From JAZKFT01 sp963845495 (GTDB lineage Bacteria > Bacteroidota > Bacteroidia > Chitinophagales > Chitinophagaceae): a stretch of DNA of 64,000 bases. Positions 25,630 through 34,232 of this stretch are shown here, one piece after another. Below the pieces are notes generated by a model. It was not told where the DNA came from, did not search any database, and saw nothing but the letters and a program-made list of their open reading frames with translations. How positions within the stretch are numbered: the first letter of the stretch is position 1; each line of letters begins with the position of its first letter. The DNA is taken from assembly GCA_963845495.1 (NCBI GenBank), contig CAWJTH010000079.1, positions 1-64,000 of the forward strand, read 5' to 3'. The translations under genes were made by a program, and so were the position numbers.

Positions 25630-25788
25630 ATGGAAACAACAATTAAAAATAAAAAATATTCAAAATCTGAAAGCAAAGCTTTACAGGCTTATGCCAATGA
25701 TCCTTATTTTATTAAAAAAAGAGAGGCTTCTCTAAAACTGCTACAAAAAACAAATATTCCAGCATCCTTTTCAGTTGGTAAAAAATAG
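25630..25788 (+). CDS. Small basic protein paired with the DUF6934-like gene
   Basis: ORF of 52 codons: METTIKNKKYSKSESKALQA, then YANDPYFIKKREASLKLLQK, then TNIPASFSVGKK. It is Lys-rich with a predicted helical middle. It follows the DUF6934-like gene by 33 bases, and its ATG is preceded by an A-rich stretch. I recognise no domain. It could be the regulatory or antitoxin-like partner of its neighbour; this is inference from the arrangement only. Confidence 0.5.
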   Translation: METTIKNKKYSKSESKALQAYANDPYFIKKREASLKLLQKTNIPASFSVGKK

Positions 25789-25924
25789 CATGTCTATTAA
25801 ACATATTTACAAAATGGCAATCACTTGATTGCCTTTTTCTTTTTTAGGCATCCAAGTTTTACTTTGTGTATCTTCTTTTCCTTCCTGCCTTCGTGGTTCA
25901 AAAAAACCCGTACTTTCGGCATCT

Positions 25925-28441
25925 ATGACTGCGAGACAAAAACTGCTATCCTTCATATTGCTCACTTGCTGCTTTTTATGTAGCTTATCTGCCTTTTCAC
26001 AAAAAAAAATAGCTACTATTTCAGGCAAAGTCATCGACCAAGATGAACACGCCATGAAAGGTGTGTCCGTAATTATTTTGGGAAAACAAACCGGCATTAG
26101 CACCAACGATAGCGGAAAATTTACCATCAATGTAGTGCCAAACAAAGCCATGGCATTGGTTTTCAGCTACACAGGCTACAAAACAAAACAGCAAAAATTT
26201 ATACTTAACAATGGTGAAAATGAAACCGCCGTCATTCAATTGGAAAAAGGTGAAAACGTGTTAGACAACGTAACCGTAACCAATAACCAAGAAGTTAGAA
26301 CAGGCAGTCTTATCACCATCAATCCCAAATTAATCGTCAATAATCCATCGCCCATAACCGGCGTGGAAAGCATGATAAAAATTTTGGTGGGAAGTAACAA
26401 CGAACTTACCAGTCAATATAATGTTCGCGGCGGAAGCTATGATGAAAATTTAGTATATGTAAACGATTTTGAAATTTTCCGCCCATATTTGGTAAGCAAC
26501 GGCCAGCAGGAAGGTTTGAGTTTTATCAACCCCGAAATGACCAAAAACATCAATTTTTACAACGGCGGTTATCCAGCAAAATATGGTGACAAAATGAGTT
26601 CTGTGCTCGATATTACTTATAAAAAACCTACGCATTTTGGTGGCAGTGCCTATGTTGGATTGTTGGAGCAAGGCTTGGAATTAGAAGGCATGTCGAAAGA
26701 TAGCAACGTTACTTATTTGTTTGGTGCACGCAACAGAAGTTTGCGCAATTTGCTGGCCAGTCAACAGACGGTTGGCAATTATATTCCGTCCTCAAGTGAT
26801 GTGCAGGCTTACATTACATGGCAGGCTAGCCGCAAATGGTTCTTAGAATTTTTAGGCAATACCAGCGGTACCAGCTTTACGTTTTTTCCTGAACAAAGCA
26901 CCCAAAGTGTTTCCGTTTTTTCACCTTTGTACACGCAAAATATTGGCTTGCATGTTAATTACCAAGGCCAAGAAAGAGACAAATACAACACCAATATGGT
27001 TGGGCTTTCCGCCACTTACCAATTCAGCCCAAAGTTTAAGTTGAAGGGCATGTTGAGCCGTTTTGAGGACAACGAAAAAGAAAATATCGACATAACCGGC
27101 GACTATATTTTAGGTGATTTGGATATTGACAAATCAAGTTCCACTTTCGGCCAAGTAATCAATCCGTTTGGCGCTGGTATCAATCAAAATTATTCCCGTA
27201 ATGCATTGGATATCCAAACTTACAGCGCCGCTGCAAAAGGCACGTTGGATTTGGGCAAAAATTATATTCAATTTGGCAACAGCCTTTCGGTCGAAAAAAT
27301 TGACAACACCATCAACCAATGGGAATATCGCGATAGCGCAGGCTACAGTCTGCCTTTTCAGCCTGGAAATTTAACGTTATATAGCTACATGAAAGGCAAT
27401 AGCAGCTTTAATCGTACACGTTTACAAGGCTTTGTGCAAGACAATATTAAAATGGGCGAATATTTTACCATGCAGGCCGGTCTTCGTTATAATTACAACA
27501 ATTTAAATAATGAAACGGTTGTTTCGCCCAGGTTAGGCATAAGTTTTACGCCAACCAAATGGAAAAAAGATATTGTTTTTCGTGCCGCTGTTGGCATTTA
27601 CGACCAACCGCCTTTTTTCCGCGAAATGTTGCGACCAGATGGAACCATCAATACGGCGCTAAAATCGCAAAAAAGTTACCAAGCCAGTACCGGATTTGAT
27701 TATAATTTTAAAATGATGGATCGTCCATTCCGCTTAAATGGCGAACTCTATTATAAAAAAATGACGGATGTAGTGCCCTATGATATTGACAATGTGTACC
27801 TGCAATATTATGCTACTAACAGCGCCAAAGCTTATGCTTATGGCGGCGAATTGCGTTTATTTGGCGAATTGGTAAAAGGCGCAGAAAGCTGGGTGAGCCT
27901 TGGTTTGGGCAAAACAATGGAAGAATTGCAGAACGATTTTTACTACAAATATTACAATGCCGCACATCAAGAAATTACGCCCACCACCACCGACCAAGTA
28001 GTGGCCGATAGCGTAAAAACCGGCGTTGGTTATGTGCGCCGTCCAACCGATCGCCGCATTACGTTGGGAGTATTTTTTCAGGATTATTTAAGTACCAACC
28101 AAAATTTTAAAGTGTTTTTAAATATCCTGTACGGTAGTAATTTACCATACAATATTCCGGGTAGTGTTAAATACCGCAATGCATTAGAAATTCCCGCTTA
28201 TATCCGCACCGATATTGGTTTTAGCGCCTTGTTAATGGACAGCGATAAAAGCAAACGCCGCAGCCATAATCCACTTCGCGGTCTTGATAACATGTGGCTT
28301 ACCTTTGAAGTTTTTAATTTAATCGACCGTGATAACACTATCAGCTATCAATTAATAAAAGATATTTATAATAATACCTACGCTATTCCAAACCGGCTAA
28401 CTCCTAGATTAATTAATTTGAAATTGGTAACAAGATGGTGA
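25925..28441 (+). CDS. TonB-dependent receptor with CarboxypepD-regulatory domain
   Basis: Outer-membrane receptor of 838 residues from the Met at 25925, which yields the signal MTARQKLLSFILLTCCFLCSLSAFS. The mature protein starts with a CarboxypepD-regulatory-like domain (ISGKVIDQDEHAMKGVSVIILG), then the plug (YNVRGGSYDENLVYVNDFEI) and a long beta-barrel ending in an aromatic residue (NLKLVTRW). No SusD partner is adjacent, so it is not a classical SusCD pair; the substrate may be a siderophore, vitamin or peptide. Upstream in-frame residues are an artefact of an open promoter region. Confidence 0.92.
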   Translation: MTARQKLLSFILLTCCFLCSLSAFSQKKIATISGKVIDQDEHAMKGVSVIILGKQTGISTNDSGKFTINVVPNKAMALVFSYTGYKTKQQKFILNNGENETAVIQLEKGENVLDNVTVTNNQEVRTGSLITINPKLIVNNPSPITGVESMIKILVGSNNELTSQYNVRGGSYDENLVYVNDFEIFRPYLVSNGQQEGLSFINPEMTKNINFYNGGYPAKYGDKMSSVLDITYKKPTHFGGSAYVGLLEQGLELEGMSKDSNVTYLFGARNRSLRNLLASQQTVGNYIPSSSDVQAYITWQASRKWFLEFLGNTSGTSFTFFPEQSTQSVSVFSPLYTQNIGLHVNYQGQERDKYNTNMVGLSATYQFSPKFKLKGMLSRFEDNEKENIDITGDYILGDLDIDKSSSTFGQVINPFGAGINQNYSRNALDIQTYSAAAKGTLDLGKNYIQFGNSLSVEKIDNTINQWEYRDSAGYSLPFQPGNLTLYSYMKGNSSFNRTRLQGFVQDNIKMGEYFTMQAGLRYNYNNLNNETVVSPRLGISFTPTKWKKDIVFRAAVGIYDQPPFFREMLRPDGTINTALKSQKSYQASTGFDYNFKMMDRPFRLNGELYYKKMTDVVPYDIDNVYLQYYATNSAKAYAYGGELRLFGELVKGAESWVSLGLGKTMEELQNDFYYKYYNAAHQEITPTTTDQVVADSVKTGVGYVRRPTDRRITLGVFFQDYLSTNQNFKVFLNILYGSNLPYNIPGSVKYRNALEIPAYIRTDIGFSALLMDSDKSKRRSHNPLRGLDNMWLTFEVFNLIDRDNTISYQLIKDIYNNTYAIPNRLTPRLINLKLVTRW

Positions 28442-28522
28442 TTTAATTACGAATTAAAAATTACGAATTACGAAATTTACTTGTCTTTTTAATTAATTTT
28501 AAAAATAAATTAAAAACTTCTT

Positions 28523-28563
28523 AAAACCCTGACAGGGCGAAAGCCAAGCCCTGTCAGGGTTTT
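28523..28563. repeat. CCCTGACAGGGC palindrome, copy 2
   Basis: AAAACCCTGACAGGGC / GCCCTGTCAGGGTTTT around CGAAAGCCAA. Perfect arms and terminal T-run, so it could also terminate the TonB receptor transcript. Confidence 0.8.
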
Positions 28564-28624
28564 AATATTTGTCTTTCAAAACGTATTTAGATTTTACAAA
28601 AAAGTTTTACAAAATTATTTAATT

Positions 28625-28652
28625 AAAAAAGCCTTCTTTAATTAAGAAGGCT
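28625..28652 (-). terminator. Terminator of the DUF6686-like gene
   Basis: Perfect stem AGCCTTCTT / AAGAAGGCT with loop TAATT; the A-run on the plus side gives a T-run on the minus strand. It lies 125 bases after the stop. Confidence 0.75.
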
Positions 28653-28776
28653 ACCAAGCATTTAATTTAACTGGTAATTGGTGCCGGAACAAATTTATTT
28701 AATTACAACCATTTAGCTGTGAGTACAATAATTTAATTTGTCCTGTCTTAATATTTTATTAATTAAATAAAACTTT

Positions 28777-29103
28777 TTATTGATTAAATAAACTCAATAA
28801 AGCTTGCGCTTTTATTTCATTGTCTACTTCTTCTAAAATATCATTTAATTGCAAAGCCTCTTTTCTTGTTAATAAAATATAGTTGCCTTCGGTTGGCGTC
28901 GGCACAAAAATACATTTTGTGTTCGCAGGATAATCAGTATCACATTTTTGAATTAATGTTTTAACCTTTTTGCAAAACACCCGAAAATCGTTTGGCGATA
29001 AAGTAAGCATGCTACTTAAATAAGCAACCTGATAATATCCGCATTCTCTACAGCATACAACATATCCGGTTTCGCTCATATATAAAGATTGGTACTTGCA
29101 CAT
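28777..29103 (-). CDS. Cys-rich small protein, DUF6686-like
   Basis: Cytosolic protein of 108 residues. Near the N-terminus it has MCKYQSLYMSETGYVVCCRECGYYQVAY, with Cys2 and a CCxxC cluster that could bind zinc or a haem-like ligand. The C-terminal half is helical (KEALQLNDILEEVDNEIKAQAL). The pattern matches a Bacteroidota family I know as DUF6686, without known function. A single gene with its own terminator. Confidence 0.7.
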   Translation of the reverse strand: MCKYQSLYMSETGYVVCCRECGYYQVAYLSSMLTLSPNDFRVFCKKVKTLIQKCDTDYPANTKCIFVPTPTEGNYILLTRKEALQLNDILEEVDNEIKAQALLSLFNQ

Positions 29104-29419
29104 TGTTTTATTTTTTGTGCCACAAACTTGTACCTAAAAAAACAAATTAGTTTGCCGTATCGGGAAATGCCGCTTACGCAATATGGAAATTAGATGGCGG
29201 CTGACTGATGGCAGATGGCAGTCTGCAGTTGGCCATTTTATACACAAACTTTGTGTGTATAATGCACTAAGTGTTAATTAAAACCATTTTTTCCCCTTTT
29301 GTTAATAACTAATATTTGGTAATCTTTCCGATTTTTGACTAAATTTGAGAAGTGCCTGAAACGGGTGGTTATAAGCCGGAACCACTTATTTTTTAACCTT
29401 AAATAAAACAGAAAGAACT
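29104..29419. other. Divergent gap before phoH
   Basis: 316 bases. It contains a GATGGCGG/GATGGCAG-type repeat at 29188-29237 (GATGGCAGATGGCAGTCTGC followed by AGTTGGCCA), of the family found inside three coding regions, and the phoH promoter at 29315-29347. Confidence 0.6.
29315..29347 (+). promoter_or_regulatory. phoH promoter: -33 TTTG and -7 TAAATTTG
   Basis: TTTG at 29315-29318 and TAAATTTG at 29340-29347 are separated by 21 bases, as in the Bacteroidota sigma-A consensus. The most complete promoter in the window. Confidence 0.65.
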
Positions 29420-30439
29420 TTGACAGAAACCATCATCAATCTTGAAAGCGTTAATCCCATTGAGTTTTTTGGTGTAAACAATGGGAAATTGGACCTACTG
29501 AAAAAGAAATTTCCGCTCCTTAAAATTTTAGGTCGCGGAACACAAGTAAAACTGTCGGGTGCCAAAGAGCAAATCGAAAACGCCAAAGAAAAAATCGAGA
29601 TCATCGTGCAGTACATTGAACGGAACGGTCATCTTACAGAAAATTATCTGGAAAAAATCCTCGGTGGTGATGATGCCGAAACGGTAGACAACTTTATTGA
29701 ACGCAATCCCAACGATGTGTTGGTATTTGGGCCCAACGGCAAAACGGTTCGTGCACGTACCATCAACCAAAAAAAGATGGTGGCCGCAGCCGATACCAAC
29801 GACATTGTTTTTGCGATTGGGCCAGCTGGTACCGGCAAAACTTACACCGCAGTGGCATTGGCCGTAAGAGCTTTAAAAAACAAATCGGTGAAAAAGATCA
29901 TCCTTACCCGTCCGGCAGTTGAAGCGGGAGAAAGTCTTGGTTTTTTACCCGGCGATTTGAAAGAAAAAATCGATCCTTATCTGCGTCCATTGTACGATGC
30001 TTTGGACGATATGATACCGGCCGATAAATTGGGTTATTACATGAGTACCCGCACCATTGAAATTGCGCCCCTTGCTTACATGCGTGGTCGCACGTTGGAT
30101 AATGCGTATATTATTTTGGACGAAGCGCAAAACACCACCGATCTTCAGCTTAAAATGTTTTTAACGCGGATCGGGGCCAGCGCTAAAGCCATAATTACCG
30201 GCGATATGAGCCAAGTGGATTTACCAAAAAACCAGCGTAGTGGTTTGCAAAAATCTACCCGCATCCTTAAAAATATCAATGGCATAGCGCATATTGAGCT
30301 GGATGAGGAAGATGTGGTGCGCCACCGTTTGGTAAAAGCCATTATTAAAGCGTACGATAAGGAATCGGTTATTGAAACAGAAGCCGAGGAGCAACAACAA
30401 CATCGTGAAAGAAGGCCGTACATCAGTAACAGGCAATAA
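29420..30439 (+). CDS. phoH: PhoH family ATPase
   Basis: P-loop ATPase of the PhoH family, linked to RNA metabolism in other bacteria; 339 residues. The N-terminal KH-like part (to about 70) is followed by the ATPase core with GPAGTGKT at 134-141, Walker B IILDEAQN, and the ITGDMSQVDLP sensor segment. The C-terminal tail is Glu/Gln/Arg-rich. The start is TTG at 29420; no ATG fits the conserved N-terminus. A good promoter lies 73 bases upstream. Confidence 0.93.
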   Translation: MTETIINLESVNPIEFFGVNNGKLDLLKKKFPLLKILGRGTQVKLSGAKEQIENAKEKIEIIVQYIERNGHLTENYLEKILGGDDAETVDNFIERNPNDVLVFGPNGKTVRARTINQKKMVAAADTNDIVFAIGPAGTGKTYTAVALAVRALKNKSVKKIILTRPAVEAGESLGFLPGDLKEKIDPYLRPLYDALDDMIPADKLGYYMSTRTIEIAPLAYMRGRTLDNAYIILDEAQNTTDLQLKMFLTRIGASAKAIITGDMSQVDLPKNQRSGLQKSTRILKNINGIAHIELDEEDVVRHRLVKAIIKAYDKESVIETEAEEQQQHRERRPYISNRQ

Positions 30440-30469
30440 CGGTAATTAAGCAATTGGGTAATTAGGAAA

Positions 30470-31165
30470 TTGAGATTCAATTTGCAAAAGAATAAGAAAA
30501 TTTCGAACGGCGGCTACTTATTGTTTAGCATAATCTTTGTGATAAATGCTTGCAATTCAACAAAGCAAAGTAATCCCGAACCAATCGTTCGGGATTCTTT
30601 GTCTGTTAAAAAAAGATTGACAAATTATAACGATAGTATTTATCCAAAGCTGACAAAAGCCATACAAACCGGAGATATTGTTACCCGCCTTGGCAACGAT
30701 CTTACCAGTACTATGCTGGCAAAAATAAATTTACACGACAAATCTTACAGCCATATTGGCATTGCCAGCATCGAACACGACACAATATTTATTTATCACG
30801 CATTGGGTGGAGAATTTAATCCATCCCAAAAACTGCGCCGAGAAACACTTTGGTCATTCGCCCATCCCAACGACAATAAAAAAATCGGCATTTTTCGTTT
30901 CAATTTCTCTTCAGCAGAAATTAACACATTGCAGCAAATCATTCAATCGCAATACAAAAAAGAAATACCGTTTGACATGGATTTCGACTTGGCTACCGAT
31001 GACAAATTATATTGTGCTGAATTTGTTGCCAAAGCTTTGGATAAAACAAAAAAAGACAATCATTTTATAAAAATTTCGCATACGCCAACAAAAGATTTTA
31101 TAGGCGTGGACGATATTTTTTTGCACGCCGGGGCAGCGAAAATATTGGAAGTGGATGAACAATGA
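30470..31165 (+). CDS. YiiX/YebB-like papain-fold lipoprotein
   Basis: Predicted lipoprotein of 231 residues with a permuted papain-like (NlpC/P60 superfamily, YiiX/YebB type) amidase domain. The N-terminal region has a membrane segment LLFSIIFVINAC with lipobox Cys28. The domain shows IQTGDIVTRLGNDL, the catalytic His in YSHIGIA and the catalytic Cys in KLYCAEFVAKAL. Members cleave amide bonds in peptidoglycan or lipids; the substrate is unknown. The start is TTG at 30470, 30 bases after phoH, inside a GGTAATTAAG/GGTAATTAGG word repeat. Confidence 0.8.
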   Translation: MRFNLQKNKKISNGGYLLFSIIFVINACNSTKQSNPEPIVRDSLSVKKRLTNYNDSIYPKLTKAIQTGDIVTRLGNDLTSTMLAKINLHDKSYSHIGIASIEHDTIFIYHALGGEFNPSQKLRRETLWSFAHPNDNKKIGIFRFNFSSAEINTLQQIIQSQYKKEIPFDMDFDLATDDKLYCAEFVAKALDKTKKDNHFIKISHTPTKDFIGVDDIFLHAGAAKILEVDEQ

Positions 31166-31323
31166 TTGAAAAATAAAATCAAAGCTTGTCTAATTAATCT
31201 AGAAAAACCTAACAAATCGTGGTTCGTCACTAACCCAAAACATAGAAATAATCACTTGATAAACCTATATTGTTTTAATAAATTTATAACGCTTTATTTT
31301 GCGCTGTCTTAAACAACATCATC

Positions 31324-31917
31324 ATGAAAAAAACATTTCTTTCTTTGGCAGCCGCAGCCTTTATAACAGTGGCAATGATTGGTTGCAAAAGTGCAGGCAG
31401 CGATCCAAAAGCAACAGCCATAGCATTTATGGATGCCATGAAAAATAAAGACTGGGACGGCGCTGAAAAATTGGGTACGAAGGATACCAAATCTTTTCTT
31501 GAAACCCTAAAAAGCATGATGAGCATGGCCGAAAGTATGGGTAAAAAAAATGATGACATGTCGTTTGATAAGGATTGGAAAGGCAAAACCGTTACGTATA
31601 GCGATGCTAAAATAGACGGCGACAACGCAACCGTAAGCATGATGGTAGATGGTAAGGAACAAATGCCCATTAGCTTAAAAAAAGAAGACGGCGCTTGGAA
31701 AGTGGCTTTTGATAAAACAACTTTAATGAAACAAGCTACCGATAAAATGGGTGATATTAAAAACAATACCAACCAAAACGTTGACAGTGCACTTCAAAAT
31801 ATTGACGTGAAAGGAATGCAAGATTCAATAAACAAAGCAATGGGCAACGTAAATAAGGCAATGGGCGATGCCAATAAAATATTAGACAGCGTAAAAAATG
31901 CGCAAGGAATCAAATAA
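31324..31917 (+). CDS. DUF4878-like lipoprotein
   Basis: Lipoprotein of 197 residues with signal MKKTFLSLAAAAFITVAMIGC (Cys21). Residues 25-135 resemble DUF4878 (a NTF2-like fold): KATAIAFMDAMKNKDWDGAEKLGTKDT, then VSMMVDGKEQMPISLKKEDGAWKVAFDK. The C-terminal 50 residues are a helical, Asn/Lys-rich repeat of INKAMGNVNKAMGDANK. The next lipoprotein gene (32070) has a similar N-terminal domain, so the two may be paralogues. It ends at a clear terminator. Confidence 0.75.
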   Translation: MKKTFLSLAAAAFITVAMIGCKSAGSDPKATAIAFMDAMKNKDWDGAEKLGTKDTKSFLETLKSMMSMAESMGKKNDDMSFDKDWKGKTVTYSDAKIDGDNATVSMMVDGKEQMPISLKKEDGAWKVAFDKTTLMKQATDKMGDIKNNTNQNVDSALQNIDVKGMQDSINKAMGNVNKAMGDANKILDSVKNAQGIK

Positions 31918-31939
31918 TTTCCCCTTTTAATAAAATCCA

Positions 31940-31972
31940 AAAGCGCCCATCGATAAAATGGGTGCTTTTTTT
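31940..31972 (+). terminator. Rho-independent terminator
   Basis: Stem AAAGCGCCCAT / ATGGGTGCTTT with two G-U-type mismatches and a T7 tail, 22 bases after the lipoprotein stop. Confidence 0.8.
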
Positions 31973-32057
31973 GGTCAATAGGTCATTATAAAAAAATCGT
32001 GATTATCAACTATTGACTATTGACCATTGACTGTAGACCAAATGACTTAATGACTTG

Positions 32058-32065
32058 TATTTTTG
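32058..32065 (+). promoter_or_regulatory. Putative -7 box, near-leaderless
   Basis: TATTTTTG fits TAnnTTTG and is followed by the ATG 5 bases later at 32070. The gap before it holds an ATTGACTATTGACC word repeat (31,975-32,050). Confidence 0.5.
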
Positions 32066-32069
32066 CAAT

Positions 32070-32468
32070 ATGGCTTTCAAAAAAAACTTTTTCTTTTTTA
32101 TAGTATTGCTTACCGCCTGCGGCGGAAATATTTATCCACCGGTAGAAAATCCGTTGGATGCTGGCCGGCAATTTATCGACGCCATTTTTAAAGGCAATTT
32201 TAAACGGGCCGACGAATTGATATTACCAGACGATCAAAATAAAAACCTACTTCGCACTAATTTGGAGGATGACTACCATGCCCGAAACAGCACAGACCGC
32301 AATAATTTGGGTCTTTCTTCCATCAACATCAGCAATGTGCAAAACATAGGCGACAGTGTTACCATCATACATTTTTTCAATAATTACAGCAACAAACCAG
32401 CATTGCTAAAAGTAATAAAACAAAACAGCACTTGGCTGGTTGATTTAAAATATACGTTTGAAAGATGA
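32070..32468 (+). CDS. Small lipoprotein, DUF4878-like
   Basis: Lipoprotein of 132 residues with signal MAFKKNFFFFIVLLTAC (Cys17) when the ATG at 32070 is used. The domain NPLDAGRQFIDAIFKGNFKRADELIL, then SVTIIHFFNNYSNKPALLKVIKQNSTWLVDLKYTF, has the layout of DUF4878 and of its upstream neighbour. Function unknown. It is transcribed from its own near-leaderless promoter. Confidence 0.75.
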   Translation: MAFKKNFFFFIVLLTACGGNIYPPVENPLDAGRQFIDAIFKGNFKRADELILPDDQNKNLLRTNLEDDYHARNSTDRNNLGLSSINISNVQNIGDSVTIIHFFNNYSNKPALLKVIKQNSTWLVDLKYTFER

Positions 32469-32575
32469 TTATGTTTGAAAACTGAGCTGGATACTCACGA
32501 TTCACTTTTCATGCTTTTATTAACAACAAACCTATGCGAATACATCACAATAATACAAATATGGCATTAGGTTTT

Positions 32576-32593
32576 GCCAAAAGCGCTTTTGGC
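32576..32593. repeat. Perfect 18-bp palindrome upstream of ppa
   Basis: GCCAAAAGCGCTTTTGGC is fully self-complementary with no spacer, in the gap between the lipoprotein and ppa. It could be a protein-binding site. Confidence 0.6.
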
Positions 32594-32667
32594 TGTAATG
32601 TTGCAGATTAGAATCCAATCTTAATAAATAAATACCAAGAACCGGTTTTTAACTAAAAAAAATAAAT

Positions 32668-33222
32668 ATGCTTCAAACAACCGTTGCGCATCCATGGCAT
32701 GGTGTAAACTATGGCGACCAAGCACCAAGGCTTGTAAATGCAATTATTGAAATACCACAAGGCAGTAGAGCTAAATACGAAATTGATAAAGCAAGTGGCC
32801 TTTTAATTTTAGACCGTGTTATTTATTCGTCTTTTCACTACCCAATGAACTATGGTTTTATCCCAAAAACATACGGCGACGATAAAGATCCGTTAGATAT
32901 TTTGGTACTTAGCAGCATTAACATACAGCCAATGTGTATTGTAGAGGCTAAAGTAATTGGCGTAATGCAGATGATTGACAATGGCGAGGCGGATGATAAA
33001 ATTATTGCCGTAGCCAATAATGACGTGAGTGTGAACCACTTAAACAATGTGGAAGAAATGCCTGAACACTTTTTTAAAGAAGTGCGCCACTTTTTTGAGG
33101 ATTATAAAAAGCTGGAAAATAAAACCGTTAAGGTGGAAGAATTTGGAGACAAGGCAACCGCATTAAAAATTATCCAACAAGCTATCGATTTTTATAAGGT
33201 TTCTTTTTTAGATAAAAAATAG
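32668..33222 (+). CDS. ppa: Inorganic pyrophosphatase (family I)
   Basis: Hydrolyses pyrophosphate, pulling biosynthetic reactions forward. It has 184 residues. The family I signature DDKDPLDILVL with its three Asp metal ligands is at about 72-82; YEIDKASGLLILDRVIYSS precedes it and VKVEEFGDKATALKIIQQA follows, as in Bacteroidota PPases. A perfect 18-bp palindrome lies 75 bases upstream. It is followed by a hairpin terminator. Confidence 0.96.
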   Translation: MLQTTVAHPWHGVNYGDQAPRLVNAIIEIPQGSRAKYEIDKASGLLILDRVIYSSFHYPMNYGFIPKTYGDDKDPLDILVLSSINIQPMCIVEAKVIGVMQMIDNGEADDKIIAVANNDVSVNHLNNVEEMPEHFFKEVRHFFEDYKKLENKTVKVEEFGDKATALKIIQQAIDFYKVSFLDKK

Positions 33223-33237
33223 TATTGGATTAGCTTC

Positions 33238-33291
33238 GAGGATTGAAAATATAACGATTTTATCAGCGTTTATATTTTCAATCCTTTTTTT
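33238..33291 (+). terminator. Hairpin terminator after ppa
   Basis: AGGATTGAAAATATAACG pairs with CGTTTATATTTTCAATCCT (one bulged base), followed by a T-run. Confidence 0.75.
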
Positions 33292-33379
33292 ATGTCGAAA
33301 AACAATAGCAACCACACTCAACCTAACAAACGCATTATCAAAATTTTCAAATATTCAAAATATTCAAATTTAAGATTGT

Positions 33380-33886
33380 ATGGAATGGAACCCAATTATC
33401 ATGACTGCCTTGGTTTGTCTTTTTGTGTCGGCGCTTGGTTTTTATTTGTGGAATTATCGCAGCGCAAAAAAGGAAGCTAACCAAACACCGCTGCCCAAAG
33501 CAACCAATCCTTTACAATTGCAAGCTTATGAGCGCTTGGCATTATTTACCGAACGCATAAAATTAGAAAACCTCATCACCCGGCTTTACCAGCAAGATAT
33601 GAGCGCCCGGCACATGCAGCAAGCCATACAAGGCAGTGTTAATCAAGAGTTTGAGCATAATACTACCCAGCAATTATATGTGTCGCCCGAAATTTGGGAT
33701 GCCGTTAGTAAGCTGAAAAACCAAAATTTATACATTGTTAACCAACTGGCTAGTATGCTGCCCGCTAATGCTACGGCCATGGATTTAAATAAACGCATTT
33801 TGGATTTAACCCTTAACAATCCAAACAGTACCATGAATACTATTGTGTTGGAAGCCATTTCCTACGAAGCAAAAAAATTGCTTTAA
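33380..33886 (+). CDS. Conserved hypothetical membrane-anchored protein
   Basis: Protein of 168 residues with one N-terminal membrane helix (IIMTALVCLFVSALGFYLW), basic residues after it and a cytosolic helical domain (TNPLQLQAYERLALFTERIKLENLITRLYQQ..., QQLYVSPEIWDAVSKLKNQ). The sequence pattern recurs in Bacteroidota as an unnamed family; I know no function. It stands between ppa and the mutase gene. Confidence 0.7.
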   Translation: MEWNPIIMTALVCLFVSALGFYLWNYRSAKKEANQTPLPKATNPLQLQAYERLALFTERIKLENLITRLYQQDMSARHMQQAIQGSVNQEFEHNTTQQLYVSPEIWDAVSKLKNQNLYIVNQLASMLPANATAMDLNKRILDLTLNNPNSTMNTIVLEAISYEAKKLL

Positions 33887-34232
33887 TCAAATTCCAAAAA
33901 ATAAAAAATCCAAACTCCAAAAGTAGAATCAGGCGTTACTTTTTTTAATCATTCCAAAAGATTAAAAGTTGTTTATAAATCTGGATTGTTGGGATTTTAA
34001 ATTTATTATTTGGATTTTGGTTTTCCATGGCATCATCGTTCCTCGATAGTTTTCACATCCAATTAAAATTTTCAATAATGGAATTCCGATTAGTAATGAC
34101 TGTCACAATATTTAAATTATCTTTATTAAATTCCTAATATTTTTTGAATCCTGAAGCAGGTTTCAAAACAATCATAAAAACTGCAATTAGTTAGAATGCA
34201 GCATTTAAATATTGGGGATTTAAACCATTGCC
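33887..34232. other. Gap with AATTCCAA-type repeat
   Basis: 346 bases. From 33,893 to 34,020 it carries AAATTCCAAAAAAT, AAATCCAAACTCC words and the complements TTGTTGGGATTTT and TTTGGATTTTGG, a weak palindrome of the family at 16,413. The remainder is AT-rich; no gene seen. Confidence 0.6.

Larger units (their letters stand above)
28442..28776. other. Gap downstream of the TonB receptor
   Basis: 335 bases holding a short AATTACGAATT word repeat at 28444-28475, the CCCTGACAGGGC palindrome and the terminator at 28625. The rest is AT-rich without features. Confidence 0.6.

Noticed and set aside
25829..25924. Longer N-terminus of the TonB receptor
   Set aside because: The residues before Met 25925 look like promoter-region translation, and the later Met gives a proper signal peptide.
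32534..32611. 25-codon ORF upstream of ppa (MRIHHNNTNMALGFAKSAFG...)
   Set aside because: It contains the 18-bp palindrome and has no signal, domain or ribosome site that would support translation.
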